Shown here one piece after another: positions 42,537-51,093 of a stretch of 64,000 bases of DNA (positions within the stretch are counted from its first letter, which is position 1; every line of letters starts with the position of its first letter). The notes below the pieces were generated by a model. The model searched no databases. It saw only the letters and a list, made by a program, of their open reading frames with translations, and was not told the DNA's origin. Origin of the DNA: Quadrisphaera granulorum (GTDB lineage: Bacteria; Actinomycetota; Actinomycetes; Actinomycetales; Quadrisphaeraceae); the NCBI RefSeq assembly GCF_003149145.1, contig NZ_QGDQ01000006.1, positions 62,001-126,000 of the forward strand, read 5' to 3'. A program made the position numbers and the translations under genes.

Positions 42537-43400
42537 TCAGCGGACGAGGGCCTCCTGGTCCTTCGGCAGCACCGTGACAGCGCCCGTCATGATCGCCACG
42601 CCCTCGCCCATGGTGTGGGTCTTGGGGGTGATGACCGCGGCCCGGCGCCCGAGGCGCTGGACGTGGATGCGGTCGGCGACCTGCCACACGTGGGGCATGT
42701 TGTGGCTGATGAGGATGACCGGCATCCCGCTGTCGCGCAGCTGCTCGATCATCGACAGCACGAGGTTGCCCTCCTTGACGCCGAGGGCCGCGGTGGGTTC
42801 GTCGAGCACGACGAGCTTGGACCCGAACGCCGCGGCGCGGGCCACCGCAACGGCCTGGCGCTGCCCACCGGACAGGGTCTCCACGGCCTGGCCCATGTCC
42901 TGGATGGTCTGGATGCCGAGCCGCTTGACCGACTCTCCGGCCCGCTTCTTCATGCCCTTCTTGTCGAGCATGCGGAACACCGAGCCCAGCACGCCGGGGC
43001 GACGTTCTTCGCGACCCAGGTACAGGTTGGAGGCGATGTCGAGGGCCGGGGCGACGGCGAGGGTCTGGTAGACGGTCTCGATGCCGGCGTCGCGGGCGTC
43101 CTGCGGGCGCTTGAAGCTGACCACCTTCCCGTCGAGGCGCAGCTCCCCGGCATCGGGGACCACGGCTCCCGTGAGGGCCTTGATGAGGGTGGACTTGCCG
43201 GCGCCGTTGTCACCGATGACGGCGAGCACCTCGCCGGGGTAGACCTCGAGGTCGACGCCGTCCAGACCCACGACCTTGCCGTAGGTCTTGACCAGCCCGC
43301 GGGCCTGGAGCACCGGCTGCCGGTCCTCCCGAGTCTGCGACGTCGAGACCTGGTCGGCGTTGAACTCGGGGTTCAGCTCGGGGTGGTACGGAGTGCTCAT
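42537..43400 (-). CDS. Sugar ABC transporter ATP-binding protein (FrcA-like)
   Basis: A 287-residue single-domain ATPase, unlike the double RbsA. Walker A is GDNGAGKST, signature LSGGQRQAVAVARA, Walker B LVVLDEPTAALGV and switch His in LISHNMPHV. These match FrcA, the fructose transporter ATPase. It energises import together with the RbsC-like permease and the lipoprotein encoded upstream. ATG 43400 overlaps the permease stop (ATGA). A hairpin follows the stop. Sugar specificity cannot be read from the ATPase. Confidence 0.93.
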   Translation of the reverse strand: MSTPYHPELNPEFNADQVSTSQTREDRQPVLQARGLVKTYGKVVGLDGVDLEVYPGEVLAVIGDNGAGKSTLIKALTGAVVPDAGELRLDGKVVSFKRPQDARDAGIETVYQTLAVAPALDIASNLYLGREERRPGVLGSVFRMLDKKGMKKRAGESVKRLGIQTIQDMGQAVETLSGGQRQAVAVARAAAFGSKLVVLDEPTAALGVKEGNLVLSMIEQLRDSGMPVILISHNMPHVWQVADRIHVQRLGRRAAVITPKTHTMGEGVAIMTGAVTVLPKDQEALVR

Positions 43401-44443
43401 GCCTTCACCTTCCGGATCCACTGGTCCACGGAGACGGCGACGATGACGAGGATGCCGATCGTCAGCACGCGGTACTGGTCGTCGACGCCGGCCAGGGACA
43501 GGCCGGTGGCGAACGCCTGGACGATGAGCGCCCCGATGAGGGTGCCCAGCACCCCGCCGCGGCCACCGAAGAGGCTGGTGCCCCCGATGACGACGGCGGT
43601 GATCGACTGCAGGTTGGCGTCGGCGGCGGCGTTGGGGCTCGCGACCCCGGCGCGACCGATGAGTACCCAGGCGGTGATGCCGTACAGCAGACCGGCCACG
43701 GTGTAGACGCTGAGGAGCACGCGCTTGACGCGGATGCCGGCCAGGCGGGCGGCCTCGGCGTCGTCTCCGACGGCGTAGACGTGACGTCCCCAGGCGGTCT
43801 GGCTCAGGGCGAAGCCCACGATGAGGTAGAGGACGGCGACGACGACGACGCCGGTGGTGACGTAGAACGTTCCGGGCCCGAAGGGCCGGATCGCCTCGCC
43901 GGTCCAGGTCATCAGGGCCGGCAGGTCGTCGCCCTGCACCGACTGGCCACCGGAGTACAGCAGGGCGATCGCCGTGAAGATCGACAGCGTGCCGAGCGTC
44001 ACGATGAACGGCGGCAGGTTGACCCGGGTCACGAGCCAGCCGTTGAGAGCCCCGGCGCCGACACCGAGGGCCACGCCGATGACGATCGCCACGACGGCGG
44101 GAATGCCGTTCTTGGCCGCCAGCGTCGCCATGAGCATCGTCGAGAGGATCGTGATCGCCCCGACGGACAGGTCGATGCCCGCCGTGAGGATGATCAGCGT
44201 CTGCCCGATCGCCAGTGCGGCCACGATGGCCGTCTGCTGCACGAGCAGGGACAACGCGTTCGGCTGGGCGAAGTTCGGGTTCGCGGCGGTGAAGACGATC
44301 ACCGCGAGCACCAGGATCAGCGCGGGGCTGATCGCCGGGTAGGCGTGCAGCGCGTGCTGGATCCGCTGCAGCGGTGACTGGCGCCGCAGCGCCAGCTCCT
44401 CAGCGGCGGAGGCCGGCGGTGCCGGCGAGCTGGTGGTGGTCAT
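43397..44443 (-). CDS. Sugar ABC transporter permease (FrcC/RbsC-like)
   Basis: A 348-residue membrane protein with about ten helices. GIDLSVGAITILSTMLMATL is the RbsC/XylH family motif, and AVGDDAEAARLAGIRVKRV is the cytosolic coupling loop that contacts the ATPase; LGTLIGALIVQAFATGLSLAGV is the last conserved helix pair. It is the middle gene of a three-gene operon: it follows the binding-protein gene by six bases and overlaps the ATPase gene by four. It forms the membrane channel for a monosaccharide. Confidence 0.94.
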   Translation of the reverse strand: MTTTSSPAPPASAAEELALRRQSPLQRIQHALHAYPAISPALILVLAVIVFTAANPNFAQPNALSLLVQQTAIVAALAIGQTLIILTAGIDLSVGAITILSTMLMATLAAKNGIPAVVAIVIGVALGVGAGALNGWLVTRVNLPPFIVTLGTLSIFTAIALLYSGGQSVQGDDLPALMTWTGEAIRPFGPGTFYVTTGVVVVAVLYLIVGFALSQTAWGRHVYAVGDDAEAARLAGIRVKRVLLSVYTVAGLLYGITAWVLIGRAGVASPNAAADANLQSITAVVIGGTSLFGGRGGVLGTLIGALIVQAFATGLSLAGVDDQYRVLTIGILVIVAVSVDQWIRKVKA

Positions 44444-44449
44444 GGCCGA

Positions 44450-45544
44450 TCAGCCCCAGCAGACCTTGGCGCCGTCGGCCGAGGAGATGCTCGTGACGCC
44501 CGAGACGGGCTTGTCGGTGACCAGCTGCACGCCGGTGTCGAAGAAGTCCAGGCCCGGGGTGGTGGTGGGCTTGGTGCCGCTCTTGGCGTAGTCGGCGATG
44601 GCCTTGACGCCCAGCTCGGCCATCTTCAGCGGGTACTGCTGCGAGGTCGCGCCGATCACGCCGTCGGTGACCTCCTTGACGCCGTCGCAGCCGCCGTCGA
44701 CCGAGACGATCAGGGCGTCGGTCTTGCCGGCCGCCTTGAGTGCGTTGTACGCGCCGGTCGCCGCCGGCTCGTTGATCGTGTAGACGACGTTGATGTTCGG
44801 GTTCTTGGTGAGGCAGTTCTCCATCGCGGTGCGGCCGCCGTCCTCGGCGCCCTGCGTGGGCTCGTTGCAGACGATCGTGTAGGTGCCGCCGTCGTAGTTG
44901 CCGGTCGGGGCCTCGTCGCCGTTCTTCTGCTTGTCCTTGGTGTCGATGCCCAGGCCCGTGAGGAAGCCCTGGTCGCGGTTGTAGTCGACCGAGACGACCT
45001 TGTCGTTGAACAGGTCGAGCAGGGCGATGGTGGCGGGCTTGCCGGCCAGCTGGCCCTTGGTCCACTGGCCGATGAGCTCACCGGCCTTGAAGTTGTCCGT
45101 GGCGAAGGTGATGTCCACGGTGTCGGCCGGGTCCGGCGGGGTGTCGAGGGCGATGACGTAGAGGCCTGCGTCGCGCGCCTTCTTGATCGCGCTGTTCACG
45201 CCCGGGCCGTTGGGCGTGATGATGATGCCCTGCTGTCCGGCGGCGATGGCGTTCTCGATGAGCTGCACCTGGCCCTGCTCGTCGCCGTCCTCCTTGCCGG
45301 CGCCGACGGTGAGCTTGACGCCTTCCTTCTCGGCCTCGGCCTGGGCGCCCTTCTGCATGGCGACGAAGAACGGGTTGGTCGAGTCCTTGGTGATCAGGGA
45401 CACGGCGACGGGCTTACTGCCGTCGTTGCTGGTGCCGGGATCGGTGGAGCCTCCGCCGCAGGCGGCGAGCGAACCCACCGCCAGAGCTGCTGCTGCCAGT
45501 GCAGCAGAGCGACGGATCATCGTGCGGGAGGTGGAGATAGCCAT
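44450..45544 (-). CDS. Sugar ABC transporter substrate-binding lipoprotein (FrcB-like)
   Basis: A 364-residue periplasmic-binding protein of the ribose/fructose type. A lipoprotein signal ends in LAAC with Cys29 as lipid anchor. The mature protein has [38 protein letters not shown] and [11 protein letters not shown], as in FrcB/RbsB. ATG 45544 has AAGGGG eight bases upstream. It is the first gene of the transporter operon and divergent from the LacI gene; a palindromic operator candidate (45581-45592) lies 37 bases upstream of the start. Fructose is the most likely ligand by family, not proven. Confidence 0.94.
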   Translation of the reverse strand: MAISTSRTMIRRSAALAAAALAVGSLAACGGGSTDPGTSNDGSKPVAVSLITKDSTNPFFVAMQKGAQAEAEKEGVKLTVGAGKEDGDEQGQVQLIENAIAAGQQGIIITPNGPGVNSAIKKARDAGLYVIALDTPPDPADTVDITFATDNFKAGELIGQWTKGQLAGKPATIALLDLFNDKVVSVDYNRDQGFLTGLGIDTKDKQKNGDEAPTGNYDGGTYTIVCNEPTQGAEDGGRTAMENCLTKNPNINVVYTINEPAATGAYNALKAAGKTDALIVSVDGGCDGVKEVTDGVIGATSQQYPLKMAELGVKAIADYAKSGTKPTTTPGLDFFDTGVQLVTDKPVSGVTSISSADGAKVCWG

Positions 45545-45580
45545 CGTGGGCACCCCTTTCGACGCACCGCTGCGTCGGGA

Positions 45581-45592
45581 GACAACGTTGTC
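45581..45592. promoter_or_regulatory. Perfect 12-bp palindrome GACAACGTTGTC, LacI operator
   Basis: A perfect dyad with the central CG typical of LacI-family sites. It lies upstream of the binding-protein gene, and a near copy is at 45659-45670, 78 bp away. The position fits repression of the transporter operon. Confidence 0.8.
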
Positions 45593-45658
45593 GTGGAAGA
45601 GGTGTAGTACCGCGAGTGACACTCGGTCAAGGCATATTGCAGAATCTTGACCTGACAC

Positions 45659-45670
45659 GACAACGATGTC
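45659..45670. promoter_or_regulatory. Second LacI operator, overlapping the lacI start
   Basis: GACAACGATGTC differs from the first operator by one base. It overlaps the ATG of the regulator gene (45666-45668), so binding would block lacI itself. Two sites 78 bp apart could be joined by a DNA loop. Confidence 0.75.
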
Positions 45671-46712
45671 GTCCCGCGAGGAAGCAGGCGAGGTGCAGCA
45701 GATCCGGCCCCGGGCCACCATGCGCGACGTTGCGGCGCTCGCCGGGGTGAGCCTCAAGACCGTGTCCCGCGTGGTCAACGACGAGGCCGGCGTCGGCGAC
45801 GCCGTCCGCGCGAGGGTGCGCGCCGCCGTCGTTCAACTCGACTATCGCCACCACCAGGCCGCCAGCGACCTGCGCCGCGGTACCGGTCGCACCCGTGCCG
45901 TCGGGGTCCTCGTGCAGGACGTCGCCAACGACTTCTCCTCCCGGCTGCTGCGCTCGTTGGAGGATGCCGCCCGCGAGCACGGGCTCGCCGTCCTCGCGGG
46001 CAGCCTCGACGAGGACCCCGACCGGGAGCGGGCCCTCGTGGCGGACATGGTCGCCCGCAGGGTCGACGGCCTCGTGATCATGGCGGCCACCTCGATGCAG
46101 GACTACCTGCAGCCCGAGCAGCGCGCGGGCCTCCCGATCGTGTTCGTCGACCGAGAGCCTGCCGGCATTGCTGCGGACAGTGTCACCGTGGACAACCGCG
46201 GCGGAGCGCGAGCAGCCGTCGATCACCTGCTGGAGCGCGGTCACCGGCGCATCGCCTTCCTCGGAGACCTGCCCTCGATCGTCACCGCCAACGAGCGCCA
46301 CCTGGGCTACCTCGAGTCCCTCCAGGCCGCCGGAGTGCCCGCCGACCCCTCGCTCGCGGTCCTCGGTCTGCACGACGAAGACCAGGCGCAGCGCGCCTTG
46401 GAGAGCCTCTTCGCCAGCCGCACCCCTCCGACCGCCGTCTTCACCGCCCGCAACGTCATCACGGTGGGGGCGCTGCGGGCGCTGCGGGCTCGCGGAGCCA
46501 GCTGGCGCACGGCCCTGGTCGGCTTCGACGACCTGCCGCTCTTCGAGCTCCTCGACCCGTCGGTCACCGCGGTGCGGCAGGACGTTGCCGCGCTGGGCCG
46601 AGCGACGGCGCAGATCCTCGTCGACCGGCTCGCCGGTGATGCCTCACCGCCCCGGCGCGTCGTGCTCCATCCGGAGCTCGTGTTTCGCGCATCGAGCAAC
46701 GCTCCTGTGTAG
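45666..46712 (+). CDS. LacI family transcriptional regulator of the sugar transporter
   Basis: A 348-residue repressor. The helix-turn-helix and hinge read [22 protein letters not shown] (from about residue 17), with [14 protein letters not shown] entering the sugar-binding core. The core ends with [24 protein letters not shown], typical of the family. It is divergent from the Frc-like transporter and flanked by two matching operators, so it very probably controls that operon and itself in response to the sugar. ATG 45666 lies within the second operator. The stop TAG (46710-46712) is inside a degenerate 21-bp tandem repeat. Confidence 0.94.
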   Translation: MSSREEAGEVQQIRPRATMRDVAALAGVSLKTVSRVVNDEAGVGDAVRARVRAAVVQLDYRHHQAASDLRRGTGRTRAVGVLVQDVANDFSSRLLRSLEDAAREHGLAVLAGSLDEDPDRERALVADMVARRVDGLVIMAATSMQDYLQPEQRAGLPIVFVDREPAGIAADSVTVDNRGGARAAVDHLLERGHRRIAFLGDLPSIVTANERHLGYLESLQAAGVPADPSLAVLGLHDEDQAQRALESLFASRTPPTAVFTARNVITVGALRALRARGASWRTALVGFDDLPLFELLDPSVTAVRQDVAALGRATAQILVDRLAGDASPPRRVVLHPELVFRASSNAPV

Positions 46713-46754
46713 TCGAGCAACCCTCCCGTGGAGTCGAGCACCGCGTGTGTGGAG
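46692..46754. repeat. Degenerate 21-bp tandem repeat across the lacI stop
   Basis: Three units of 21 bp (46692-46712, 46713-46733, 46734-46754) share TCGAGCAMC at their start and GTGKAG at their end. Units 1 and 2 differ at three positions. The TAG stop is the end of unit 1; the later units have GAG there. Confidence 0.7.
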
Positions 46755-46759
46755 CGGCG

Positions 46760-47629
46760 TCACCGGGCGTAGAGGGCCGAGATCGTGGCGACCAGTGCCT
46801 CCACGGCAGGCGGTGGGTCGTCGCGGTCCCAGATGAGGCGCACGGTGATCGGCGGGCCGTCGTTGATCGGCCGGTACAGGACGCCGGGGCGCGGGTTGTG
46901 CACGGCGGTGGCCTGGGCTGTCGTGCCGACCGCGCGGCCGGCGGCGATGGTGTCCAGCCACTCCTCGACGTCGCCCGCCGGGAGCGTGCGCGCCGGCCCG
47001 CCGCCGGGCGGCCACAGGTCCAGGGAGGTGGTCCCGGTGCGCGCGTCGACCAGCACCGTGCGCTCGGCGACGTCAGCCATCCGCAGCGAACGCCGCCGCG
47101 CCCACGCGGCGTCGTCGGCGGCGAAGGCGACCAGGCGGCGCTCCAGTCCGACCACCGCGCACGCCCAGCGGCGCTCGTCCACTGCGGTCCGCACGACCGC
47201 CGCGTCGCACAGCCCCTCGGCCAGCCCGCCGGTGGGGGAGTTGTGCCGCACGAGCACCAGCTCGACCTGCGGGTGCTCTCGCGCCCAGCCGCGCAGCAGG
47301 GGGGTGGTGTGTTCCCCGAGTGCGGCCCAGGCGTAGCCGAGGCGCAGCGTGCTCGACTGCGCTGCCACCGCCGCCTGGAGCCGCTGGGCGTCGGTGAGGA
47401 GCCTGCGCGCCGGGACGACCAGGGCCGCGCCGGCAGACGTGGGTCGCGCGCCCGCCCGCTGCCGGGTCAGGAGCCGTGCCCCCATCGCCTGCTCCAGCGC
47501 TGCGACGGTGCGCGACACCGCGGCCTGCGAGGTGCCGAGGGCGATGGCGGCGTCGGTGAAGGTGCCCTCGTCGACCACCGCGAGGAAGCATCGCAGGTGG
47601 CGCAGCTCCCACGCGACGTCGTCAGCCAT
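46760..47629 (-). CDS. LysR family transcriptional regulator
   Basis: A 289-residue regulator. The N-terminal winged helix reads LRHLRCFLAVVDEGTFTDAAIALGTSQAAVSRTVAALE (about 9-46), followed by a helical linker and two periplasmic-binding-like lobes. The lobes include LRLGYAWAALGEHTTPLLRGW and RLVAFAADDAAWA. It is divergent from an EamA transporter (start 47698), the usual arrangement for a LysR protein that controls its neighbour. A dyad in the gap (47656-47685) is the likely site. Confidence 0.92.
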   Translation of the reverse strand: MADDVAWELRHLRCFLAVVDEGTFTDAAIALGTSQAAVSRTVAALEQAMGARLLTRQRAGARPTSAGAALVVPARRLLTDAQRLQAAVAAQSSTLRLGYAWAALGEHTTPLLRGWAREHPQVELVLVRHNSPTGGLAEGLCDAAVVRTAVDERRWACAVVGLERRLVAFAADDAAWARRRSLRMADVAERTVLVDARTGTTSLDLWPPGGGPARTLPAGDVEEWLDTIAAGRAVGTTAQATAVHNPRPGVLYRPINDGPPITVRLIWDRDDPPPAVEALVATISALYAR

Positions 47630-47655
47630 GCGTTCAGCGTATGGCTTTCACGTCG

Positions 47656-47685
47656 TGTGCATTTCGCGCATTCAAATCGGTGCAC
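47656..47685. promoter_or_regulatory. LysR binding-site candidate between divergent genes
   Basis: GTGCATTT and AAATCGGTGCAC flank a 9-base core: ATTT (47661-47664) and AAAT (47674-47677) are complementary, and GTGCA and TGCAC recur further out. This locally AT-richer dyad of about T-N11-A spacing lies in the 68-bp gap between lysR and the transporter gene. Confidence 0.4.
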
Positions 47686-47697
47686 TCTGATGGCTCC

Positions 47698-48564
47698 GTG
47701 TCCACCTCGCAGGAGCGCCGCCACGCGGCCGGTGTGGCGCTCGCGCTGGCGGCGTCGGTGTCCAACCAGAGCGGTGCCAGCGCCGGAGCCCTCGCGATGG
47801 GCGCCCTGGGCGCCCCCGGGGTCGTGGCGGTGCGCCAGGTGGTGGCAGCCCTGGCGCTGAACGCCGTCGCCCGCCCCGCCTGGCGCAGCCTGGACCGGCG
47901 CACCTGGCTCCTCGTCGTCGCCCTGGCTGCGGTGATGGGCACGATGAACCTCACCCTGTTCGCGGCCATCGACAGGATCGGCCTGGGCCTGGCGGTCACG
48001 CTGGAGTTCCTCGGGCCGCTGTCGGTCGCCGTCGGGACGTCGCGTCGCGTCGTGGACTGCCTCGCGGCGCTGGTCGCCGCCGTCGGGGTGGTGGTGCTGG
48101 TCCGCCCCGGTCCTGCCAGCGACATCGTGGGGATCGCCGCGGCGCTGGTGGCCGCCGCGATGTGGGCCAGCTACATCCTGCTCAACCGCGCACTCGGGCC
48201 GCGACTCCCCGGCCTCGGTGGTGCCACCGCGGCGACGACGGTGCTGGCGCTCACGTGGTCGCTGCCCGTCGTCGTCGTGACCCTGTTCGCCGGGCCGTCA
48301 TGGCAGGCGGTGACACTGGCGGTGGTGTGCGGGGTGCTCTCCTCGGCGGTGCCCTACGCCGCCGACCTCAGCGCGCTGCGGATGCTGCCCGCCTCGCTGT
48401 TCTCCACGCTGGCCAGCGCCAACCCCGTGTGGGCGTTCGCGGTCGGTGCCCTCGTGCTCGGGCAGCGGGTCGAGGGCCACGAGGTGATCGGGGCCGTGCT
48501 CGTCGTCGTCGCCAACATCGTCGCGACCCTCCGGTGGCCTCGATCGGGGCCCCCGACCCCCTGA
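47698..48564 (+). CDS. EamA (RhtA-like) family transporter
   Basis: A 288-residue membrane protein with ten helices in two EamA halves. AVMGTMNLTLFAAIDRIGLGLAVTLEFLGPLSVA and VCGVLSSAVPYAADLSALRMLPASLFSTLASANPVWAF are hallmark segments of RhtA-type exporters of amino acids such as threonine and homoserine. GTG 47698 is preferred because the sequence before it looks like promoter; an in-frame ATG at 47641 would place coding sequence over the regulatory dyad. It is probably controlled by the divergent LysR protein. Confidence 0.9.
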   Translation: MSTSQERRHAAGVALALAASVSNQSGASAGALAMGALGAPGVVAVRQVVAALALNAVARPAWRSLDRRTWLLVVALAAVMGTMNLTLFAAIDRIGLGLAVTLEFLGPLSVAVGTSRRVVDCLAALVAAVGVVVLVRPGPASDIVGIAAALVAAAMWASYILLNRALGPRLPGLGGATAATTVLALTWSLPVVVVTLFAGPSWQAVTLAVVCGVLSSAVPYAADLSALRMLPASLFSTLASANPVWAFAVGALVLGQRVEGHEVIGAVLVVVANIVATLRWPRSGPPTP

Positions 48565-48607
48565 GGCCCTCCCGGACGGGCGAGGCGGAGCAGAGGACGA
48601 TGAACGC

Positions 48608-49258
48608 GTGCCCGGCTCCACGCTCCTGCTCGTGCTCGACCTCGTCGGTGTCCTCGCGTTCGCCGTCGACGGCGCCCTGACCGCCACCCGCGCCGCCCGG
48701 CTCGACGTCATCGGCGTCATCACCCTCGGCGTCATCACGGCGCTGGGCGGCGGCATCCTGCGTGACCTGCTCATCGGCAGGGTGCCCCCCGCCACCTTCT
48801 CCGACTGGCGCTACCTCGCCGTCGCCGCCACCGGTGGCGTGCTCGTCTGCCTCTTCGGCTACCGCATGGGACGACGGCGCGTCGCCACCACCCTGACCGT
48901 GCTCGACGCCGCAGGCCTTTCCCTGTTCGCCGTCACCGGCACCAGCACCGCGCTCGCGGCAGGGCTGGGGCCCGTGCAGTCGGTGCTGCTCGGAGGGCTC
49001 ACGGCCATCGGCGGCGGCACGCTGCGCGACGTGCTCATCGGCCGCACCCCCCGGGTGCTGAGCTCCGGCCTGTACGCGGTGCCCGCGTTGCTGGCCGCCG
49101 TCGTCGTCGTCATCAGTGCCCAGCTCACGCAGACCGATGTCGTCGGCATCGGCTCGGTGTGGGCGGTGCTGGCGGCGGGGCTGTGCTTCACGCTGCGGAT
49201 GGTGGGCGTGCTGCGGCGCATCGACCTGCCCGGCCCACGCCAGCCACCCCTGCACTGA
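48608..49258 (+). CDS. TRIC/UPF0126 family cation channel protein
   Basis: A 216-residue membrane protein with seven helices and an internal duplication. The two halves each contain the signature LGGGILRDLLIGR (first) and IGGGTLRDVLIGRTP (second), the conserved kinked glycine motif of bacterial trimeric intracellular cation channels. These pass potassium and sodium. The GTG start is at 48608, 43 bases after the EamA gene on the same strand. The last codons and stop lie in a 17-bp tandem repeat. Confidence 0.93.
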   Translation: MPGSTLLLVLDLVGVLAFAVDGALTATRAARLDVIGVITLGVITALGGGILRDLLIGRVPPATFSDWRYLAVAATGGVLVCLFGYRMGRRRVATTLTVLDAAGLSLFAVTGTSTALAAGLGPVQSVLLGGLTAIGGGTLRDVLIGRTPRVLSSGLYAVPALLAAVVVVISAQLTQTDVVGIGSVWAVLAAGLCFTLRMVGVLRRIDLPGPRQPPLH

Positions 49259-49294
49259 AGCCACCCCTGCACTGAAGCCAGCCCTGCACTGAAG
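49244..49294. repeat. 17-bp tandem repeat across the stop codon
   Basis: Three units of CCACCCCTGCACTGAAG (49244-49260, 49261-49277, 49278-49294; the third with one change) and the start of a fourth. The first holds the TGA (49256-49258) of the TRIC-like gene. Confidence 0.8.
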
Positions 49295-49322
49295 CCACCC
49301 CCTCGCCACATCGGTGCAAGGG

Positions 49323-49862
49323 TCAGAGGCGGCGGGCGATGCCGGGCTCGATCTCCGAGCCACGCTGCTGCTCCCCGGCGAAGGAGCTGATCACCACGAG
49401 CGTGCCGGTGAGCGCCGGGATGACCCACTGCATGAGGTCGAGCTTGCCCTGCGCCTCGACCACCTCGGCGGGCGTGTGCTTGGACGGCGTGGTGCCGCCC
49501 TTGACACGGGGGGCGCCCGCGGCGTCCACGACCTTGCCGAGCGCCCGCGCGTAGGCGGTCGCTCCGAGCGCCGCCACCGTGACCACGGTCTTCACCGACG
49601 ACATCGCCTTGACGCCGGGCTGCGCGGCCAGGCGCTCGCGGTTGCCCGAGAGCTGACCCACCGAGCCGAGCAGGTGCGCGCCGATGGCGACGGCGTTGAC
49701 CGGCGTCCAGCGGTTCCACCCGGCGTTGACCACGCGGCCGGCGTCTTTCTCGTCCGCCTCGGCGGCGGCCGGGTTCAGCGCGATGGCGTTGGCGAGCGTC
49801 CCGCCGAACCAGGCGGCCAGGCCGACGTCGTGCAGGGAGCGGGACAGGGTGTTGCGAGCCAC
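49323..49862 (-). CDS. Conserved membrane protein, unknown function
   Basis: A 179-residue protein with SLHDVGLAAWFGGTLANAIALNPAA near the N terminus, a hydrophobic stretch VNAVAIGAHLLGSVG, VKTVVTVAALGATAYARALG and a last helix LMQWVIPALTGTLVVISSFA. Three to four membrane helices are likely. I have seen this pattern in actinobacterial hypothetical proteins but know no function. GTG 49862 is chosen because GGAGG lies six to seven bases upstream; a longer frame begins at 49883. It converges with the TRIC-type gene. Confidence 0.75.
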   Translation of the reverse strand: MARNTLSRSLHDVGLAAWFGGTLANAIALNPAAAEADEKDAGRVVNAGWNRWTPVNAVAIGAHLLGSVGQLSGNRERLAAQPGVKAMSSVKTVVTVAALGATAYARALGKVVDAAGAPRVKGGTTPSKHTPAEVVEAQGKLDLMQWVIPALTGTLVVISSFAGEQQRGSEIEPGIARRL

Positions 49863-50256
49863 GAGGAGCCTCCGGGAAGTCACGGGGATGTCGTCCTCGT
49901 CCCCCTACCCGGAGCTGGCTTGGTCACACCTCGCGTCAGGTGACCTGCGCCACGTGCCCGTCCTGGGCCGGGTCACGGTCGACGTCTCCGCCGGGTGCGC
50001 AGATGGCCCCATCGATGAGCAGATGGCCCCATCGATGCGCGGTTCGCCCCATCGGACCGGTCCATGGGGCCACACGCGCATCCATGGGGCCAGGTCAGTA
50101 CCTCCGGCGCGCCCCCGCCGCTGTCCTTGCCGCCAGGTGCGCCATCGTCCTGGGACGGCTCTGGCCGGGGCCCTCCTCGGGTACTGAAAGTGACCACCGA
50201 ACTCCGCTCGGTCTATGGAGGCGGTCAGCTTCACGCGATCGTCGTCGAGGGGCACA
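49863..50256. other. Intergenic region with repeats, no gene seen
   Basis: About 390 bases between two reverse-strand genes. It holds the promoter region of the gene at 49323-49862, the repeat cluster at 49999-50094, and a GC-rich remainder with no frame of convincing codon use. Confidence 0.6.
49999..50094. repeat. GGCCCCAT / ATGGGGCC repeat cluster (locus F)
   Basis: GCAGATGGCCCCATCGATG appears twice in tandem (about 49999 and 50019), then CGCCCCATCG, GTCCATGGGGC and CATCCATGGGGCC in the opposite orientation. The order of direct then inverted copies matches the cluster at 22341-22453, so the two loci belong to one repeat family. Confidence 0.6.
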
Positions 50257-51093
50257 TCAGCTGGTGACGTCCTTGCGCTCGAAGCCGATCACCGCGAGAA
50301 CCCCGAACACCACCGTGAGGATCAGCGACGTGCACAGGCCGCGGACCATGTCGTCCCACACCACCGCCGGCTGCAGCAGCGCCGTCCACGCGCCGGCGTC
50401 GTACGTGGGCAGCCACGCGCGTAGGTCACCGAGCGCCGTGATGGACGCGAGGATCGCCGAGAGGATGTTCGCCAGCACCGCCCCGCCCACGGCGCCCAGC
50501 GGCGCGTCGGTGCGCGTGCCCAGCCAGAACGCCAACGCCCCCACCCACGTCAACTGGACGACGACGTACGCCGTCGCCAGCCCGAGCCGACCCAGCGCCT
50601 CCCAGGCCCCGAGCGCGTCACCGAGCGGGCTGGTCAGCGGCCCCCAGCCGTAGGCCACCCACCCCACCACCAGGCACACGGCGATGAACGCCACGATCCC
50701 CAGCGTCGAGGACGCCGCCGCCACCACCGCCTTCACCGCCAGCAACCGCCGGCGCCCCACGGGCGCAGCGAGCAGGTAGCGCAGGGAGCTCCAGCTGGCT
50801 TCGGCCGCCACCGTGTCGCCCGCGAACAGGGCCACGAGGACGACGAACAGGAATCCCGAGGCCGCCAGCAGCGCAAAGACCGCGAAGTTCACGGCGCTGG
50901 AGGTGGCGAGGTCCACGAAGGAGTCACCGCCGTCGTCCTCACCGCCGAGCGCGAACGCCGCCACGAGCAGCAGCGGCAGCGCCACCACGAGCACCCCCAC
51001 CCAGCGGGTGCGCAGGCGGGACAGCTGCCGTGCCACCTCCACCCGCAGCGGCAGGGCACTGCCCCGGTTCACCGGACCCGCAGGCGCGCTCAC
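50257..51093 (-). CDS. ABC transporter permease (ABC-2 type)
   Basis: A 278-residue membrane protein with six helices; the N-terminal segment ALPLRVEVARQLSRLRTRWVGVLVVALPLLLVAAFAL and the loop RYLLAAPVGRRRLLAVKAVVAA are typical of ABC-2 permeases. The GTG start at 51093 overlaps the stop of the upstream hydrolase/ATPase fusion (GTGA), so this is its membrane partner. The pair should form an exporter or a drug- or lipid-efflux system. No substrate is evident. Confidence 0.9.
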   Translation of the reverse strand: MSAPAGPVNRGSALPLRVEVARQLSRLRTRWVGVLVVALPLLLVAAFALGGEDDGGDSFVDLATSSAVNFAVFALLAASGFLFVVLVALFAGDTVAAEASWSSLRYLLAAPVGRRRLLAVKAVVAAASSTLGIVAFIAVCLVVGWVAYGWGPLTSPLGDALGAWEALGRLGLATAYVVVQLTWVGALAFWLGTRTDAPLGAVGGAVLANILSAILASITALGDLRAWLPTYDAGAWTALLQPAVVWDDMVRGLCTSLILTVVFGVLAVIGFERKDVTS

